Source: Dromiciops gliroides (Eukaryota; Chordata; Mammalia; Microbiotheria; Microbiotheriidae). From it: a stretch of DNA of 64,000 nt. Numbering within the stretch: position 1 is the first letter of the stretch; every line of letters begins with the position of its first letter. The notes beneath the pieces were generated by a model. That model saw nothing but the letters and a program-made list of their open reading frames with translations, did not search any database and was not told where the DNA came from. The translations under genes were made by a program, and so were the position numbers. The stretch is taken from positions 1,566,501-1,630,500 of the forward strand of contig NC_057863.1 in the NCBI RefSeq assembly GCF_019393635.1, written 5' to 3'. Below, one piece after another: positions 31,461 to 41,710 of this stretch.

Positions 31461-32565
31461 GGTGCACCTTTTGGGAGATGACGTGGGACCTTTCCATGTG
31501 AAAGGAGGGAAGAAGGACCTTCTGGAGGGTTGGCTTTCCACAAATTCCTGACGTTACCCAGGCTAGTTTTCTGATGGGCCAAAGAGCCCTAAGACACACA
31601 TATGAGCAGCCTCCCCCACTTCACTGAGCTCTCTTTGAGTCAGACCAGAGGCTGCTCATCCATTATCCTGCCGCATAGAAGCCCCTTCCCAAGTTTATGG
31701 TGCTCACCTCCTCCCAGGGGCTGCTGGAGGCTGGCACATGACATACAACCCAATCAAGCAAAGCCTGAGAGTTGATTAACGGAGCCCACGGTTGGCAGGT
31801 CCTTGCATGCCCAGGCTTCCCTCCCAGTGCCCCCAGGGAGGCCCACTGAGAGCAGAAGCCACCGTGCATTTTTATTATCTCTCTGTTGCCAGGTTCTCAG
31901 TCCCCAAGGGCTGCATACCCTGTAGTTTCCCAAAGCCAAGACAGGTCCTGACAAGGGATCTGCCGGGGCGGGGGGGGGGAGGAAGAAATGCCCAACAGCT
32001 CTTCCCAGTCTCCCCCTCCTCCCCCCTCCCCCCAGGACCTGGCATAGTCAGACTGAAGAAGGAGGCCCAACAACTCAATTCCCCAGGCAGGCAGTTATGT
32101 TGCCAGCACCAAGAACAGCTCCTCATCGGCGGCACCTGTGGATGTTCCTCTGGAGAGCCCCAGCCCAGGTCAAGGCAGCAGGAGGTAGCCAGAGGGGAGA
32201 GTCAGAGAAGAGTGAAGATGGAGGCTGCTTACCCCTGGGACCCTGAGCCCCAGCGGGCAGAGACCCTCATCCTCTGTGCTCCCAGGACTCTTCGGTGGCT
32301 GTGGAGACAGAGAATCAACATCAGGGTGGGGAGCAGACAGCCAAGGACTACGTAGGGCAGACATTCTGGAGAAGAAGGGAAGATTTTCCCAGCCTCAAAC
32401 TACCATCACATTTTCACTAAGGCACCCTGGGAGGCAGGGGGTGTGGGGGATGATCAGAGGATGGCAAAAAGATTGGTCACCCTCCCTCTACCTGGGAGCA
32501 AAGACACATGTGGGTCAATGGTCAGCCTTTGGCCGGGGCCCAGAGAAGGCTCATGGGGCAGAATG
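31460..32565. other. Unassigned DNA below the SPNS3 exon
   Basis: No repeat family recognised. If the donor at 32818 is real, this is the last SPNS3 intron or contains its 3' exon, but no peptide resembling the family's acidic C-terminus was found. Confidence 0.4.
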
Positions 32566-32569
32566 AGGG

Positions 32570-32735
32570 TACTGGACATGGGGTCAGAGAGGCTGACTTC
32601 AAATTCGGGCTCTGAGGTGACCTTGAGTGAGTCCCTTCTCTTTTCTGGCCTTCTTCAGTTCCCTCCTTTGTAAAAGTGAAGTTGGACTGGATGACCTCTA
32701 CGGTAGCTGCTAGCGCCAGACCTTCATGCTTATGA
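32570..32735 (+). repeat. MIR-type SINE
   Basis: AAATTCGGGCTCTGAGGTGA, GTTCCCTCCTTTGTAAAAGT and ACTGGATGACCTCTACGGT in forward MIR order. It lies across the unspliced extension of the SPNS3 exon. Confidence 0.6.
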
Positions 32736-32817
32736 ACTAGGAGACCAGTTTGCTTGGGAAGCCCGCAGGAACTGGGACAGTCTATAAGCAAGGAAGGGAG
32801 GTAAGCAGGTGAATGAC

Positions 32818-32977
32818 CTGGGGCCTGAGGCAGATCCCGCTCCATGCAGAGGGCAGTCACCAGGAAGCAGGCACCCCCCAGCACATTGACGAAGATGCAG
32901 ATGAAGAAGCTGTATTGCAGACTTCGGAAAAGCCACAATGAGGAGTCCACGTGGGCTTCTTGGAGGGCACTGGACAC
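32818..32977 (-). CDS. SPNS3: SPNS3 penultimate or last coding exon; 3' boundary uncertain
   Basis: The minus strand gives an acceptor (CTCTCTGGGCAG) followed by an open frame starting VSSALQEAHVDSSLWLFRSL, with a hydrophobic helix (FFICIFVNVLGGACFLVTAL) and the ending CMERDLPQAP. Human SPNS3, from memory, has RFRSLQQSFLCCAFVIALGG then CFLLTALYLERD, so this is the last transmembrane helix and the start of the cytosolic tail. The FRSLQ, VLGG and CFL.TAL..ERD matches settle orientation and frame, which follow directly from the phase-0 donor of the exon at 38125-38027. I placed the end at 32818, where CCAG is followed by GTCATT, because the protein similarity stops there. That donor is weak. Without splicing the frame stays open to about 32522 but runs through a MIR element, which is unlikely to be real tail. 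If 32818 is right, a short last exon lies further down and was not recognised. Confidence 0.85.
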
Positions 32978-33149
32978 CTGCCCAGAGAGAAGGAGAGGCT
33001 GAAGGAGCCTGGCTGGTGCCCAATGAGTACTGGCCTGCTTGCTCCCCTGGCAGGGTCTGCAGGTCAAGGCCCTCCTGAGACAATAGGAGGGGCTGTGGAC
33101 CTTGACCACGGCACCAGCCACTCCCTACCCCTTCCCCCAGGTCCACCTG

Positions 33150-33335
33150 CTGATGTAGCAGCTGTTCTTCAGGAAGCTTTCCCTGATGATTCCAGCCCCA
33201 TTGAATCCAATTCAACAAGAGGTTATTAACCACTTGCTACGGAATCTGCTGGGCACTGTGCTTGGGACTGTGGAGGCAGACTGGGGAAAAAAGAAGGGAC
33301 AGACCATGCTCTCAAGAAGCCTACCAGCTTCAGGA
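33150..33335 (-). repeat. L2 LINE 3' end, reverse
   Basis: ATTCAACAAGAGGTTATTAA, GCTGGGCACTGTGCTTGGGA and TCTCAAGAAGCCTACCAGC follow the reversed L2 tail. Confidence 0.6.
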
Positions 33336-33344
33336 AGATACAAC

Positions 33345-33790
33345 ATGTACGTGATAACTTGAGGGACAGATCAGAAAAACCTGGAAAGACTGACATGAGC
33401 TGATGCAGAGTGAAATGCACTGTATATGAAGTGACAGCAACATTGTAAGATGATCAGCTGTGAAGGACTTGGTTATTTTCAGTGATGCAATAATCCAAGA
33501 TGACTCTGAAGAACTTATGAAAAATGCAATCCATCTACAGAGAAAGAACTGATGGTGTCTGAATACAGTTGGAAGCATAATTTTTCTTAGTTCCTTTATC
33601 TTAAATTTTTTTGTCTGCTGGAAATATTTTGCATGACTACTCATGTATAACTTATGTTGAATTGCTTGTGTTCTTGGGGAGGGGTATGGAGGGAGGGAGG
33701 AAGAGAATTTGGAACACAAAGTTTTAAAATTGATGTCAACATTTGTTTTTACATGAAATTTGGGAAAATAAAATTCTAAATAGAAAAATC
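33345..33790 (+). repeat. L1 LINE 3' end, forward
   Basis: CAGAAAAACCTGGAAAGACT, TGATGCAGAGTGAAATGCAC, TTTTGCATGACTACTCATG, AATAAAATTCTAAATAG. Older than the copies at 29885 and 34256 by its divergence. Confidence 0.85.
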
Positions 33791-34442
33791 ATTGTGGGAA
33801 TTTAAACCAAATCAGCAAATGCTACAACTCAGGACTTGATTTATTCCCTTGTTTATTGCTTAGATTTTAAAAAGGAAATGAGACTATGTTAATAATGCAG
33901 ATTAAACTTTTAAAAAAATTAAAATTTAAAAAAACAAATAACTTCAGGGAGAGAGCAGTAACAGAGCAAGGGAGAGATCAGGGAAGGCTTCCTGGAGGAG
34001 GTGCATCAACTCCCTTTTCTGAACTTCTATGGGACTTGGCTCTGAAATGTGCAGCTTGGACCCTGATAACATACTGTCTTGTTTTGTTGCCCATTTCAGG
34101 GGTGAGTGCCATCTCCCTGGGGAGGGCAGGGGCATGTGCCCACCTTGTCTTGTCTCTGTCCCAAGGTATCATCTAAGGACTAGGCATGTGGGGACCATCT
34201 ACGCATGAGTCACTTCACTCTATGCAACCAACTTGTTCTTGAAAAGGTGTGTAGAATGTATCCCAATGAGATCATAGAAAAGGGAAAAGGACCCATGTAT
34301 ACAAAAAATATTTATAGCAGCTCTCTTTGTGGTGGCAAAGAATTGGAAATTGAGGGAATGCCCATCAATTGGGGAATGGCTAAACAAGTTGTGGTATATG
34401 AATATAATGGAATACTATTGTGCTGTAAGAAAAGATGACCAA

Positions 34443-34600
34443 GGGGAGGCTAGGTGGCGCAGTGGATAAAGAACCAGCCCTGAATTCAGGAGGACCTGAG
34501 TTCAAATCTGGTCTCAGACACTTGACACTTACTAGCTGTGTGACCCTGGGCAAGTCACTTAACCCTCATTGCCCCTCAAAGTAAAAGAAAAAGAAAAAGA
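34443..34600 (+). repeat. CORE-SINE (WSINE1-like) inside L1
   Basis: GGGGAGGCTAGGTGGCGCAG to an A-rich tail. The host phrase A(A/T)GATGA(C/G)CA(A/G)G is duplicated on both sides. Confidence 0.94.
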
Positions 34601-35040
34601 AATGATGAGCAGGCAGATTTTAGAAAAACCTGAAAGGACTTATATGAACTGATGCTGACTGAAAGGAACAGAACCAGGAGAACATTGTACACAGTAATAG
34701 CAACATTGTGTGATGAACAATGGTGATAGACTTGGCTCATCAGTGCAATGGTCCAAAACAATTTCAAAGAACTCATGATAGAAAATGTTCTCCACATCCA
34801 GAAAAAATAACTATCGGTTATGAATGCAGATTGAACCATACTGTTTCTATTTGGGGGCTGTTTTTTCCCTTCTTTTTTGAGGTTTTCCCCTTGTTTTCTC
34901 ATTCTTCTTTCACAATATGACTAATGCAGAAATATGTTTAATGTTAAACTATATCAGATTGCTTTGTGTCTTGGAGAGGAGGGAGGGAAGGGAGGATGGG
35001 AGAAAAACTTGGAACTAAAAATCCTATGAAAACAAATGTT

Positions 35041-35201
35041 GAGGGGGCAGCTAGGTGGCACAGTGGATAAAGTACTGTCTTGGATTCAGGAGGACCTGAG
35101 TTCAAATCTGGTCTCAGACACTTGACACTTGCTAGCTGTGTGATCCTGGGCAAGTCACTTAACCCCCATTGCCCCACAAAAAAAGAAAAAGAAAAAAAAA
35201 C
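35041..35201 (+). repeat. CORE-SINE (WSINE1-like) inside L1
   Basis: GGGGGCAGCTAGGTGGCACA to an A-rich tail. The host phrase ACAAATGTTGA is duplicated (about 35031 and 35200). Confidence 0.94.
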
Positions 35202-35281
35202 AAATGTTGAAAACTATTCTTATATGTAATTGGAAAATAATAGAATACTTTTATTTTAAAAAGAAAGAAAAAGTGTGTAGA

Positions 35282-35715
35282 GAGTGTTCTTTGGGCAATT
35301 ATTTCTGATACTCAGTAGCCTCGGAATTATTTGCTACTTAAAGGAATCATGTACAAATTCCTTTTCTTCAATCAAAGAGCCATCATGTAAAATATCCCTG
35401 GTTTACCTTTTGTAGAAAATGACATTTTCACATGCCAGGGTAGCTTACCATAAAGTTTCATATTTGGGGGAAGTTTGAGGGGCTGCACTGAGTGCCCTTC
35501 CAAGTGCTCCTCAAGACCCCCTTCCAGGACTGTTTGACTATCAGTACCATGCTGGTCATTTGCCTTAGATGGAATTTGCCACTCACTTTGGAGTGAATTC
35601 TGAGGCAACCTCATGTAAAGAAGATCCAGCCCCAGTAGACCAGAGGAAGCCGTTTCTGTCTTCATATGTTATTTGAGGACACATCTCAAAGGCTTCAGAC
35701 CTGTCTTAACTCTCT
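35282..35715. other. No recognised feature
   Basis: AT-rich single-copy-looking DNA with one minus-strand frame of 97 codons that shows no known domain. Confidence 0.4.
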
Positions 35716-35719
35716 ACAA

Positions 35720-35784
<65 letters not shown>

Positions 35785-35785
35785 T
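35720..35785. repeat. (AC)n microsatellite, about 32 units
   Basis: One A insertion interrupts an otherwise pure AC tract. Confidence 0.96.
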
Positions 35786-35789
35786 TCCA

Positions 35790-36286
35790 CCTTTTGTGGG
35801 GAAAGGTTGTGAGGAAAGGAGCAGGAGAAGAGAGGTGTTTGATTGAATAAGAAGGAAATTGTGAGGGTGACATGAATGAGTTTGTATGTGTGAAGATCAG
35901 AGACTAAATTTATGGAGACAATGAGGACAATTTGAGAGAGAACCATCTCCCATTCAGAAACTACTTGTGGTCACTACCAGAGATGAGGAGGAACAGGGAG
36001 CAGTAAAGAGGATTAAGAATTATTGGGAAGGGGCTAGAAGGCAGGGCTGGAGGGGGGGCACAGGGAGAATGCAGCTGGAAAGGAGAGGCAAGAGAAAAGG
36101 TAAGTAATCAGTTGGTGAATGAATCGGCCACAAAATCGGTAATTAGAACAAACTGACAAAACAAATACCAGGTTGGCCTGAAAAGAGAGAAGTTCGGTGT
36201 GACTGAAATCAATGTTCATAAGAAGCACTAATGCTTTAGGAAGGGAGCACTCCAAAGCTGAGATGCTCCATCAGTGGGAAAGCAAA
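35790..36286. other. No recognised feature
   Basis: Purine-rich DNA (GGAGCAGGAGAAGAG, GGAGGAACAGGGAGC). GTTGGCCTGAAAAGAG..TGTGACTGAAATC hints at a reversed old L2, but the match is too weak to call. Confidence 0.35.
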
Positions 36287-36291
36287 GTGAC

Positions 36292-36828
36292 TGTGAGGAA
36301 ATGGGGAATGGTTTCCTCTCAACAAGAATATAATAGTCACCATTCAAACTACACTCCTTAAGACCTGTTTTAGGACAAAGGTCTCAGACCTCCTCCTCCC
36401 CCTCTGGCAAACAAAATCACATGGTTATAGGAGCCCTGAATTCTTCTCAGTTAGGTCCAGCTGATCTCAATTAGGTCCGATCCTGAGCTATGTCCATATA
36501 AGGGAAGATTGAAGAATTGTCCCTGTATCACCTCCCCCATTGACTAAGAACCCAAAGAATAATTATGGAAATGAGGGTTGGGAATACTGTGTTCTGGTTA
36601 GGTAGTTTTTGCACATAGATTGTAACCCTTGAGTAATCGACCAGTGATGAAAAAGGGGAGGCTCCATTCGTGCTAGGGACTAGGGGATAAAATGAGGCCT
36701 TCGAGCCTCCATTCTTTCCACCCACCAGCTGCACACTGGGTTGCCCATTCTTGCAAGAATAATGAGCCTTTGACACATCATGCCTCTGAGTTCCAGAGAA
36801 TTATTGAGAAGGAATCGTTTTCCTCACA
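36292..36828 (+). mobile_element. Solo LTR of an endogenous retrovirus, with 5-bp target duplication
   Basis: The 537-base element starts TGTGAGGAAA and ends TTTTCCTCACA, which are inverted copies, and is bounded on both sides by GTGAC (36287-36291 and 36829-36833). A TATA-like CATATAAGG at about 36495 and a GCCTTCGAGCCTCC..GAATTCC-type R/U5 part place the reading direction on the plus strand, antisense to SPNS3. No internal genes remain, so it arose by LTR-LTR recombination. The 5-bp duplication is commonest in ERV class III and some class I elements; the family is not assigned. Clean ends suggest moderate to young age. Confidence 0.85.
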
Positions 36829-36833
36829 GTGAC

Positions 36834-37480
36834 TTTTCCAGTATCTCCCAGAAAGGGCAAGACCTGTATTTTAGTCACAGACAAGAGGCTACTATCTACC
36901 TTCCAAGTGTGTGTCTGTCTCTCTATCTTTCTGTGTCTCTGGTGCTCTTTCTCGCTCTCTCTCTCCAAAAAGTAACTACCAATGACTCCTGGACTAGCCT
37001 AATTACAAGTTCATCCTTCAGAAGGTAGAAGAACCAATCAGAGATCTGATTCTCACCTTTGGGGAGACAGGGATTGTTAAGACTGAAAGGATGGGAATCC
37101 TGCATGGGAAAATGACCACTCCTCCCTAGAATCTAGGAGAGAGGTGAGGAAAGCCAGGAACAGACCAATATGTGCACTTGGGGAAAACAAATTTCAGAGG
37201 CCAAGGGGTGAGAATCCGTTGGATCTCATGGGCTAAAATTCTCTAAGAGAAGCCTATCTAGGGGTACTAGTCACCTCTTTAGAATGCCTCTCAGGATGCA
37301 AAGGGAAGTGGATCCAATGAGGAGGAATACAAAGAGCAAAGAGCAGCCTGTATGGAGAGACCTTGCTGGCCTCCTTTCCGGCTTTGTGAGCCTGCTCTGG
37401 TCTGCCCCCCTGCTTGTGGCTTCTTTTCCTGGTTTTCCATCCAGGTCACAGCCAGTAGCCACAGGTCTCCCCGGGCTTTT
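36834..37480. other. No recognised feature
   Basis: Single-copy-looking DNA with a CTCT-rich patch at about 36910-36965. Confidence 0.4.
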
Positions 37481-37484
37481 CCTG

Positions 37485-37890
37485 GGATCCCCTTCTCTCT
37501 TTCCTCTCTACTCTTTCTTCAGGCGATCTCGTCATCTCCCTGGGGTTCAGTTGGCATCTTTAGGCAGAGGATTCTTAGGTCTGCATAGTCAGCCCCAGGT
37601 TCTCTCCTGAGCTCAAGTCCCCAAAAGGGTCTGAAATGCCCCATAGGTAGCTCACACTCAACATGTCCAAAACAGAACTCGCCAGCTTTCCCCCACACCT
37701 TCCCCACTCACCAACTTCCCTCCAGCTATTGAAGGCACGGCTGTACTTGGGGTCACTCAGCCTCGCTGTCATGCCCAATTCCCTCCTACACGTCTTACTG
37801 GGTAGACGACGTTGCCATATCCGGTCTTTTCTACTTTCCTGTTATCCTTCGGACACCTCTTCTCTCCTTTCTAGAGGAGGTTATGGGGTG
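37485..37890 (+). repeat. L2 LINE reverse-transcriptase C-terminal region
   Basis: GGCGATCTCGTCATCTCCCT, GGCAGAGGATTCTTAGGTCT, CCTGAGCTCAAGTCCCC, ACACTCAACATGTCCAAAAC. The forward frame at 37663 reads MSKTELASFPPHLP, the L2 LNMSKTEL block. It ends 137 bases short of the SPNS3 exon. Confidence 0.85.
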
Positions 37891-38026
37891 CCGTGTGGGC
37901 TGCAGTGGATGCCCCTGCAGGACTTTCCACCTCAGACACTCTCAGACTTAGGAGGTGCAGCCCCAGGGAAGGAAAGCACCCTTGATCCTTGAAGAAAGCA
38001 AGCCCTGTGCTTTCCCAAGGCCTTAC

Positions 38027-38125
38027 CAGTCCCGTGAGGTAGGGGCTGCCAGCATCTCCCAAGATGTGGCTCACAGTGATCTGCAGTGCTTCTGCAGTCC
38101 CTCGCCGGCTGGGCATAACCACGGA
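38027..38125 (-). CDS. SPNS3: SPNS3 internal exon, 33 codons, GDAGSPYL motif
   Basis: This 99-base minus-strand exon is phase 0 at both ends. It begins SVVMPSRRGTAEALQ and ends HILGDAGSPYLTGL. The acceptor is a pyrimidine tract ending TCTTGCAG and the donor is GTAAGGCC. HILGDAGSPYL is the hallmark of the last third of spinster transporters: SPNS1, SPNS2 and SPNS3 all carry a close variant (HLLGDAGSPYLI in SPNS1 and SPNS2). The flanking RGTAEALQITV and YLTGL fit SPNS3 best, from memory of the human sequence. It joins in frame to the upstream exon at 58295-58230 (ADILL-SVVMP) and to the downstream exon at 32977. The segment covers the loop and helix that precede the last membrane span. The frame is fully open with no odd residues, so selection on a working protein is likely. 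The intron before it is 20,104 bases and the one after it 5,049 bases. Confidence 0.93.
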
Positions 38126-38349
38126 CTGCAAGACAGAGGAGAGAAAAGGCAGCTTCCTTATGAGTGTCAGAAAAGCCATCCCCAGCACCCTCACTCCCAC
38201 CACCAGGAGGCCAGTGTCCTGGCATGGCCACGGATGACAGGGCTACCCTCTCCCGTAGGCAGAGCAGACAGCTACTTGCCCATAGAAGCTCAGAAAGGCT
38301 TGCACCCTCTGGACAAGCAGGAGAGCAAGAGAAGCCCAGCCAGACAGGC

Positions 38350-38735
38350 TGAATAACTGAGGTGTCAATACATCAGGGTGGGGATAAGCATGGCACTACA
38401 TGGACAGAGGGCACCCTGACCAGTGACTGAATCCAAGGGAGGGACCAGACCTGTGGGTCCACGGAGCGGGGTGGGGCCCGATTGGTGGGACCAAGTACAG
38501 GGCGGGGCCAGGTTGTGGAGTACCTTGAAGTTTAGAGAAAGGGGCTGCTATTGACACGATGGCAATCATGGGCCATGGCCTGGTTCGCCTGGGAAACATC
38601 TCCCCCAGACATCCCCTCCTCTCCTCTGCCCCGCCCCCATCCTGGTGCAGACTTTCCGCACCTTCCATTTGGACTGTTGCCATAGCTACTGGGCTGTGTG
38701 ACTAGGTGTCTGCCTGCTTGACGTCTCTCCCCACT
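38350..38735. other. No recognised feature
   Basis: GC-rich single-copy-looking intronic DNA. Confidence 0.4.
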
Positions 38736-38737
38736 TT

Positions 38738-39335
38738 GTCCAGCCTCCTAAAGCTGACCACATGAACCCCCTACTCAATGCACTCCAGGGGCTCCCTCTC
38801 ACCTCCAGGATCAAATACAAAATTCTGTTTGGCATTCAAAGCCATCTGGGCCCTCCTCCCTCTCCAATCTTCTGACTCAGCCCCACAGATTCTGAGCATG
38901 CCTTCTCTACCTCCTAGGCTGGAACATCCTTAGTGCCCCCCCCACCTGTGGGTCCCAGCCACACCCTACTGTCTTGGGTCCTCTCCTCTCCTCTTCTCTC
39001 CTCTCCTTTCCTCTCCTCTTCTCTCTCCTCTCCTCTTTTCTCTCTTCTCTTTCTCTGGAAGATCTCATCAGTACCCATGGATTAATTTATCTTCCTGATG
39101 CCTATACTTCCCAGGTCTCTAGAGCCTGCTTTCATCTCTATCCTGAGCTCCAGGCCCCAACCTCTACCCCCGTCTGATGTTTCAGAACCATCCCAAACAT
39201 TAACATGTTTCCCCATCTCCCCGCCCCCATTGCCCTTATCCCGGTCATGAGAGTTTGTAACCTTGGAGGTGACTTCAGCTCCTCGTTCTCACACGCTGCT
39301 CCCCAAACCATTTAGCTGCCAGGCCTCATGTGCCC
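38738..39335 (+). repeat. L2 LINE pieces, forward, out of natural order
   Basis: 38738-38960 carries the 3'-part phrases (CACTCCAGGGGCTCCCTCTC, AAATTCTGTTTGGCATTCAA). 39055-39335 carries more 5' coding phrases (AAGATCTCATCAGTACCCAT, CCTGAGCTCCAGGCCCC, GTAACCTTGGAGGTGACTTC). The order shows two separate L2 insertions. A CTCTCCTCTT pyrimidine tract (38980-39056) lies between them. Confidence 0.8.
38978..39057. repeat. Pyrimidine tract (TCTCC)n, impure
   Basis: CTCTCCTCTCCTCTTCTCTC-like DNA, C and T only apart from the edges. Confidence 0.9.
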
Positions 39336-39570
39336 ACCCCACTCAGAAGAATGTAAACTCCTTGAGGCCCTGCCCCTGAGGTGCCTGGCAAAAGCCTATG
39401 TATTCCTTCTCACAATCATATTTTTAAATGCATAAAACAGAATATACAGGATTTAAAAAAACAATTTACTAAAATGAAGATGTCATTTTTCCCACTCAGA
39501 TTCGCAGCTTCCCTGAAATCTATCCACAGAGCCCTGGAGGACTGACAGACCCCTGTTAAGAACAATGTGT
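39335..39570. other. Possible L2 tail and AT-rich DNA
   Basis: GAAGAATGTAAACTCCTTGA then GTGCCTGGCAAAAGCC at 39348-39400 looks like an L2 end. The rest is unassigned. Confidence 0.45.
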
Positions 39571-39572
39571 GG

Positions 39573-39730
39573 TGGGGCAGCTAGGTGGTGCAGTGGATAG
39601 AGCACCAGCCCTGGATTCAGGAGGACCTGAGTTCAAATCTGGCCTCAGACACTTGACACTTACTAGCTGTGTGACCCTGGGCAAGTCACTTAATCCTCAT
39701 TGCCCCACAAAAAAGAAAAAGAAAAAAAAG
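39573..39730 (+). repeat. CORE-SINE (WSINE1-like), full length
   Basis: GGGGCAGCTAGGTGGTGCAG to an A/AAAG tail. AAGAACA is duplicated at the edges (about 39559 and 39728). Confidence 0.95.
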
Positions 39731-41440
39731 AACAGCATATGATGCTGGAAGATGGATCTCACACCAGGCACCAAAACTTGGACTCCCACATAATCAGAGC
39801 TTCCCCTTGTTCCCTGGGCCCTCCTTTTGCTATTACGGACTCTGCTCTCCTAAGGCCCCAGAATGCCTTTCTCCAAGCTGGGTCTGCCCATCCCCTGCTG
39901 CAGAGAACCCCACAACTTTTGGCAAAGTTGCCTTCCTTGGAACTATTACCTCCCATTCAATGGATGGACAGACTTACCCTGTTCCTATTAGGAAGGCTAA
40001 GATTTGAACCTCAAACGGCTAATCTCCTGAGCAAGACCTGTGGAACCTACCCCCATCTCCATTACCAGGTGGTTTCCACAAACCCATCCATCACCTCTCT
40101 ACCCAGCAAACAAACCTGGGTGTGGAGGCTGGAATGCAGAAAGAGAAGAGAGGAGAATTAGCCCAGAAAGGCAATGGCACACCTTCAAGGTGGGGCCAGG
40201 TGAGGGAGGAGGTGGGGCAGAACTTTCCTAGTGACAGATGATCCTGCTCTGTCTGATGGGGGAGAGGAAGGCTAGACCCATTTCCTGGGAAAGGAAGCCC
40301 AACTGAGAAGGAGCCAAGTACACAATGAGCCATTTCCCCAGCCCACAGGGAGGAGTGCCCCACTGCTGAACCCAGCCCATGCCAGGTCGAATGTGAGCAT
40401 GAGCTGTCCTTCCAGCCCTGGACACGAGCTGTACTGAACCTTCCACACTCCCTCAACTGGTCTCTCTTGGGACCACAGCACACATTGAGGAGATGGTCAG
40501 TCTGCACCCAAAGTTAGGGTCCATCTGTGGCTGGTAAAAGAAGAAATTAGCTAGCTCTCATAAACCTCACCCCACCACCCTGCCCGTCCTTAGCCCCGGC
40601 TGCCAGACCACAGGACTAAGCAGCCCCAGATTCATCCCACTCTAGAGACTTAAGAGATATTTGCCCAAAGCTTCTGTGTTCATCTCTTCACACTCAAACC
40701 TGGGGATGGCCAGAATGTCCCTCAGGAGGGAAGGTTCCTGCCAGCTCATCTTCCATGTCAAAGGACCCTGCTCAGGCCCTAGAAGGTGGTGGGTCTTAGG
40801 ATGCTGTTTGCCCATGTGCCTGGGAGGTCCATCCTGTATGAAGCCTCAGGCCCCCTCCCCATACACCAGAGTCCTGAGCAGCACCACGCCCATCTCCTGG
40901 GGCTCAGCTCCACAGGAAGAGGTTAAGAAGCATCTCCATCCCAGACATCACCAGCAGACTCCACTGTTCATCCCACTGTCGCCAGCAGATGGAATGCATG
41001 CTAATTACACATCCGTGAAATAACAGGTTGAAGAAACAAGGTGTGCATTGACGTCTGGAGAATGGAAACACGGCGTGGATAATTATGTGGCTTTTAAGAA
41101 ACAGAATCTTGTTGTTGAGAGGAAGGAAGCCTTTTGGATAGAGATAATGGGAGTGCTAAGCTGTGGGGAGGTGTGTGCCAGGCGGGGCTGAGCCCACTGG
41201 GTACAGGGTGTTCTGTACGAGTGTTCCACACCTCCTGAGGCATTGAGAGCACTCCCGAAGAGGTCATTTTAGAAACATTAAGATGCTGTTTCCCCAGTCA
41301 CTCACACCGTTTCCTAAGACAAAGTTCTGCTGCTTCTTAGAGGGGCCCCTTTTCTCCCTTCCTCCAAGAAGGTGCCAAGAAGGAAAGGGACAGGAAGCAA
41401 TCCACGTATGTGATCATTAAGGAGAAGCACAGGGACTCAG
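39731..41440. other. Single-copy-looking intronic DNA
   Basis: No repeat family or gene recognised in 1.7 kb, making this one of the longest unbroken unique stretches of the intron. Frames up to 153 codons (39700-40161, plus strand) start inside the SINE tail and have no known domain. Confidence 0.45.
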
Positions 41441-41640
41441 TGTTGAATGATGGGGTTTCAGAGGGCATCTGGTCAGTCTAGTCCTCTTGTCTGATACCAC
41501 AGATCTAGAAGTGAGAGGGACCTCAAAGGCTGTCTCATCTCACTGCTTCACTTTTAGCTGAGAAAATGGAGGTTGGAAGAAATGGAGTGACCTAGGAAAT
41601 GCCCAAGATGGACCTGGAACCCAGTGTCAACAACCTGGGA
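41440..41640 (-). repeat. Old MIR or L3 remnant
   Basis: GGACCTCAAAGGCTGTCTCA and TGAGAAAATGGAGGTTGGAA fit a diverged SINE/LINE remnant. Confidence 0.35.
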
Positions 41641-41710
41641 ATTCTCCAGTGTCAGTCTCTTTCTGCCAGTGGCCTCAAGAGCCCAGACCTCACCTAGAGA
41701 TTCATGCTCT

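Larger units (their letters stand above)
34256..35267 (+). repeat. L1 LINE 3' end, forward, with two nested SINEs
   Basis: ATCCCAATGAGATCATAGAA, CCATCAATTGGGGAATGGCT, CAGAACCAGGAGAACATTGT, AATAATAGAATACTTTTATT. Flanked by AAAAGGTGTGTAGA (34242-34255) and AAAAAGTGTGTAGA (35268-35281). The SINEs are at 34443-34600 and 35041-35201. Confidence 0.9.
32978..38026 (-). other. SPNS3: SPNS3 intron, 5.0 kb
   Basis: This intron separates the YLTGL exon from the VSSAL exon, both ends having recognisable splice sites. It has been filled by antisense-oriented insertions: two L1 3' ends, two SINEs inside the second L1, an (AC)n tract, a solo LTR and an L2 piece. All the L1 copies and the LTR read on the plus strand, against the gene. 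Confidence 0.85.

Noticed and set aside
32095-32170. Possible last SPNS3 exon on the minus strand (frame ending ..GTSTGAADEELFLVLAT)
   Set aside because: It has some likeness to an acidic tail and a CTCTCCAG acceptor, but the phase does not fit the donor at 32818 and the similarity is too short.
31792-32355. A 187-codon plus-strand frame
   Set aside because: Low-complexity proline/arginine content with no recognised motif, lying antisense to the end of SPNS3.
32522-32817. Unspliced extension of the SPNS3 exon as the true C-terminus
   Set aside because: It would encode a reversed MIR and shows no similarity to the family's tail, so a missing last exon is more likely.
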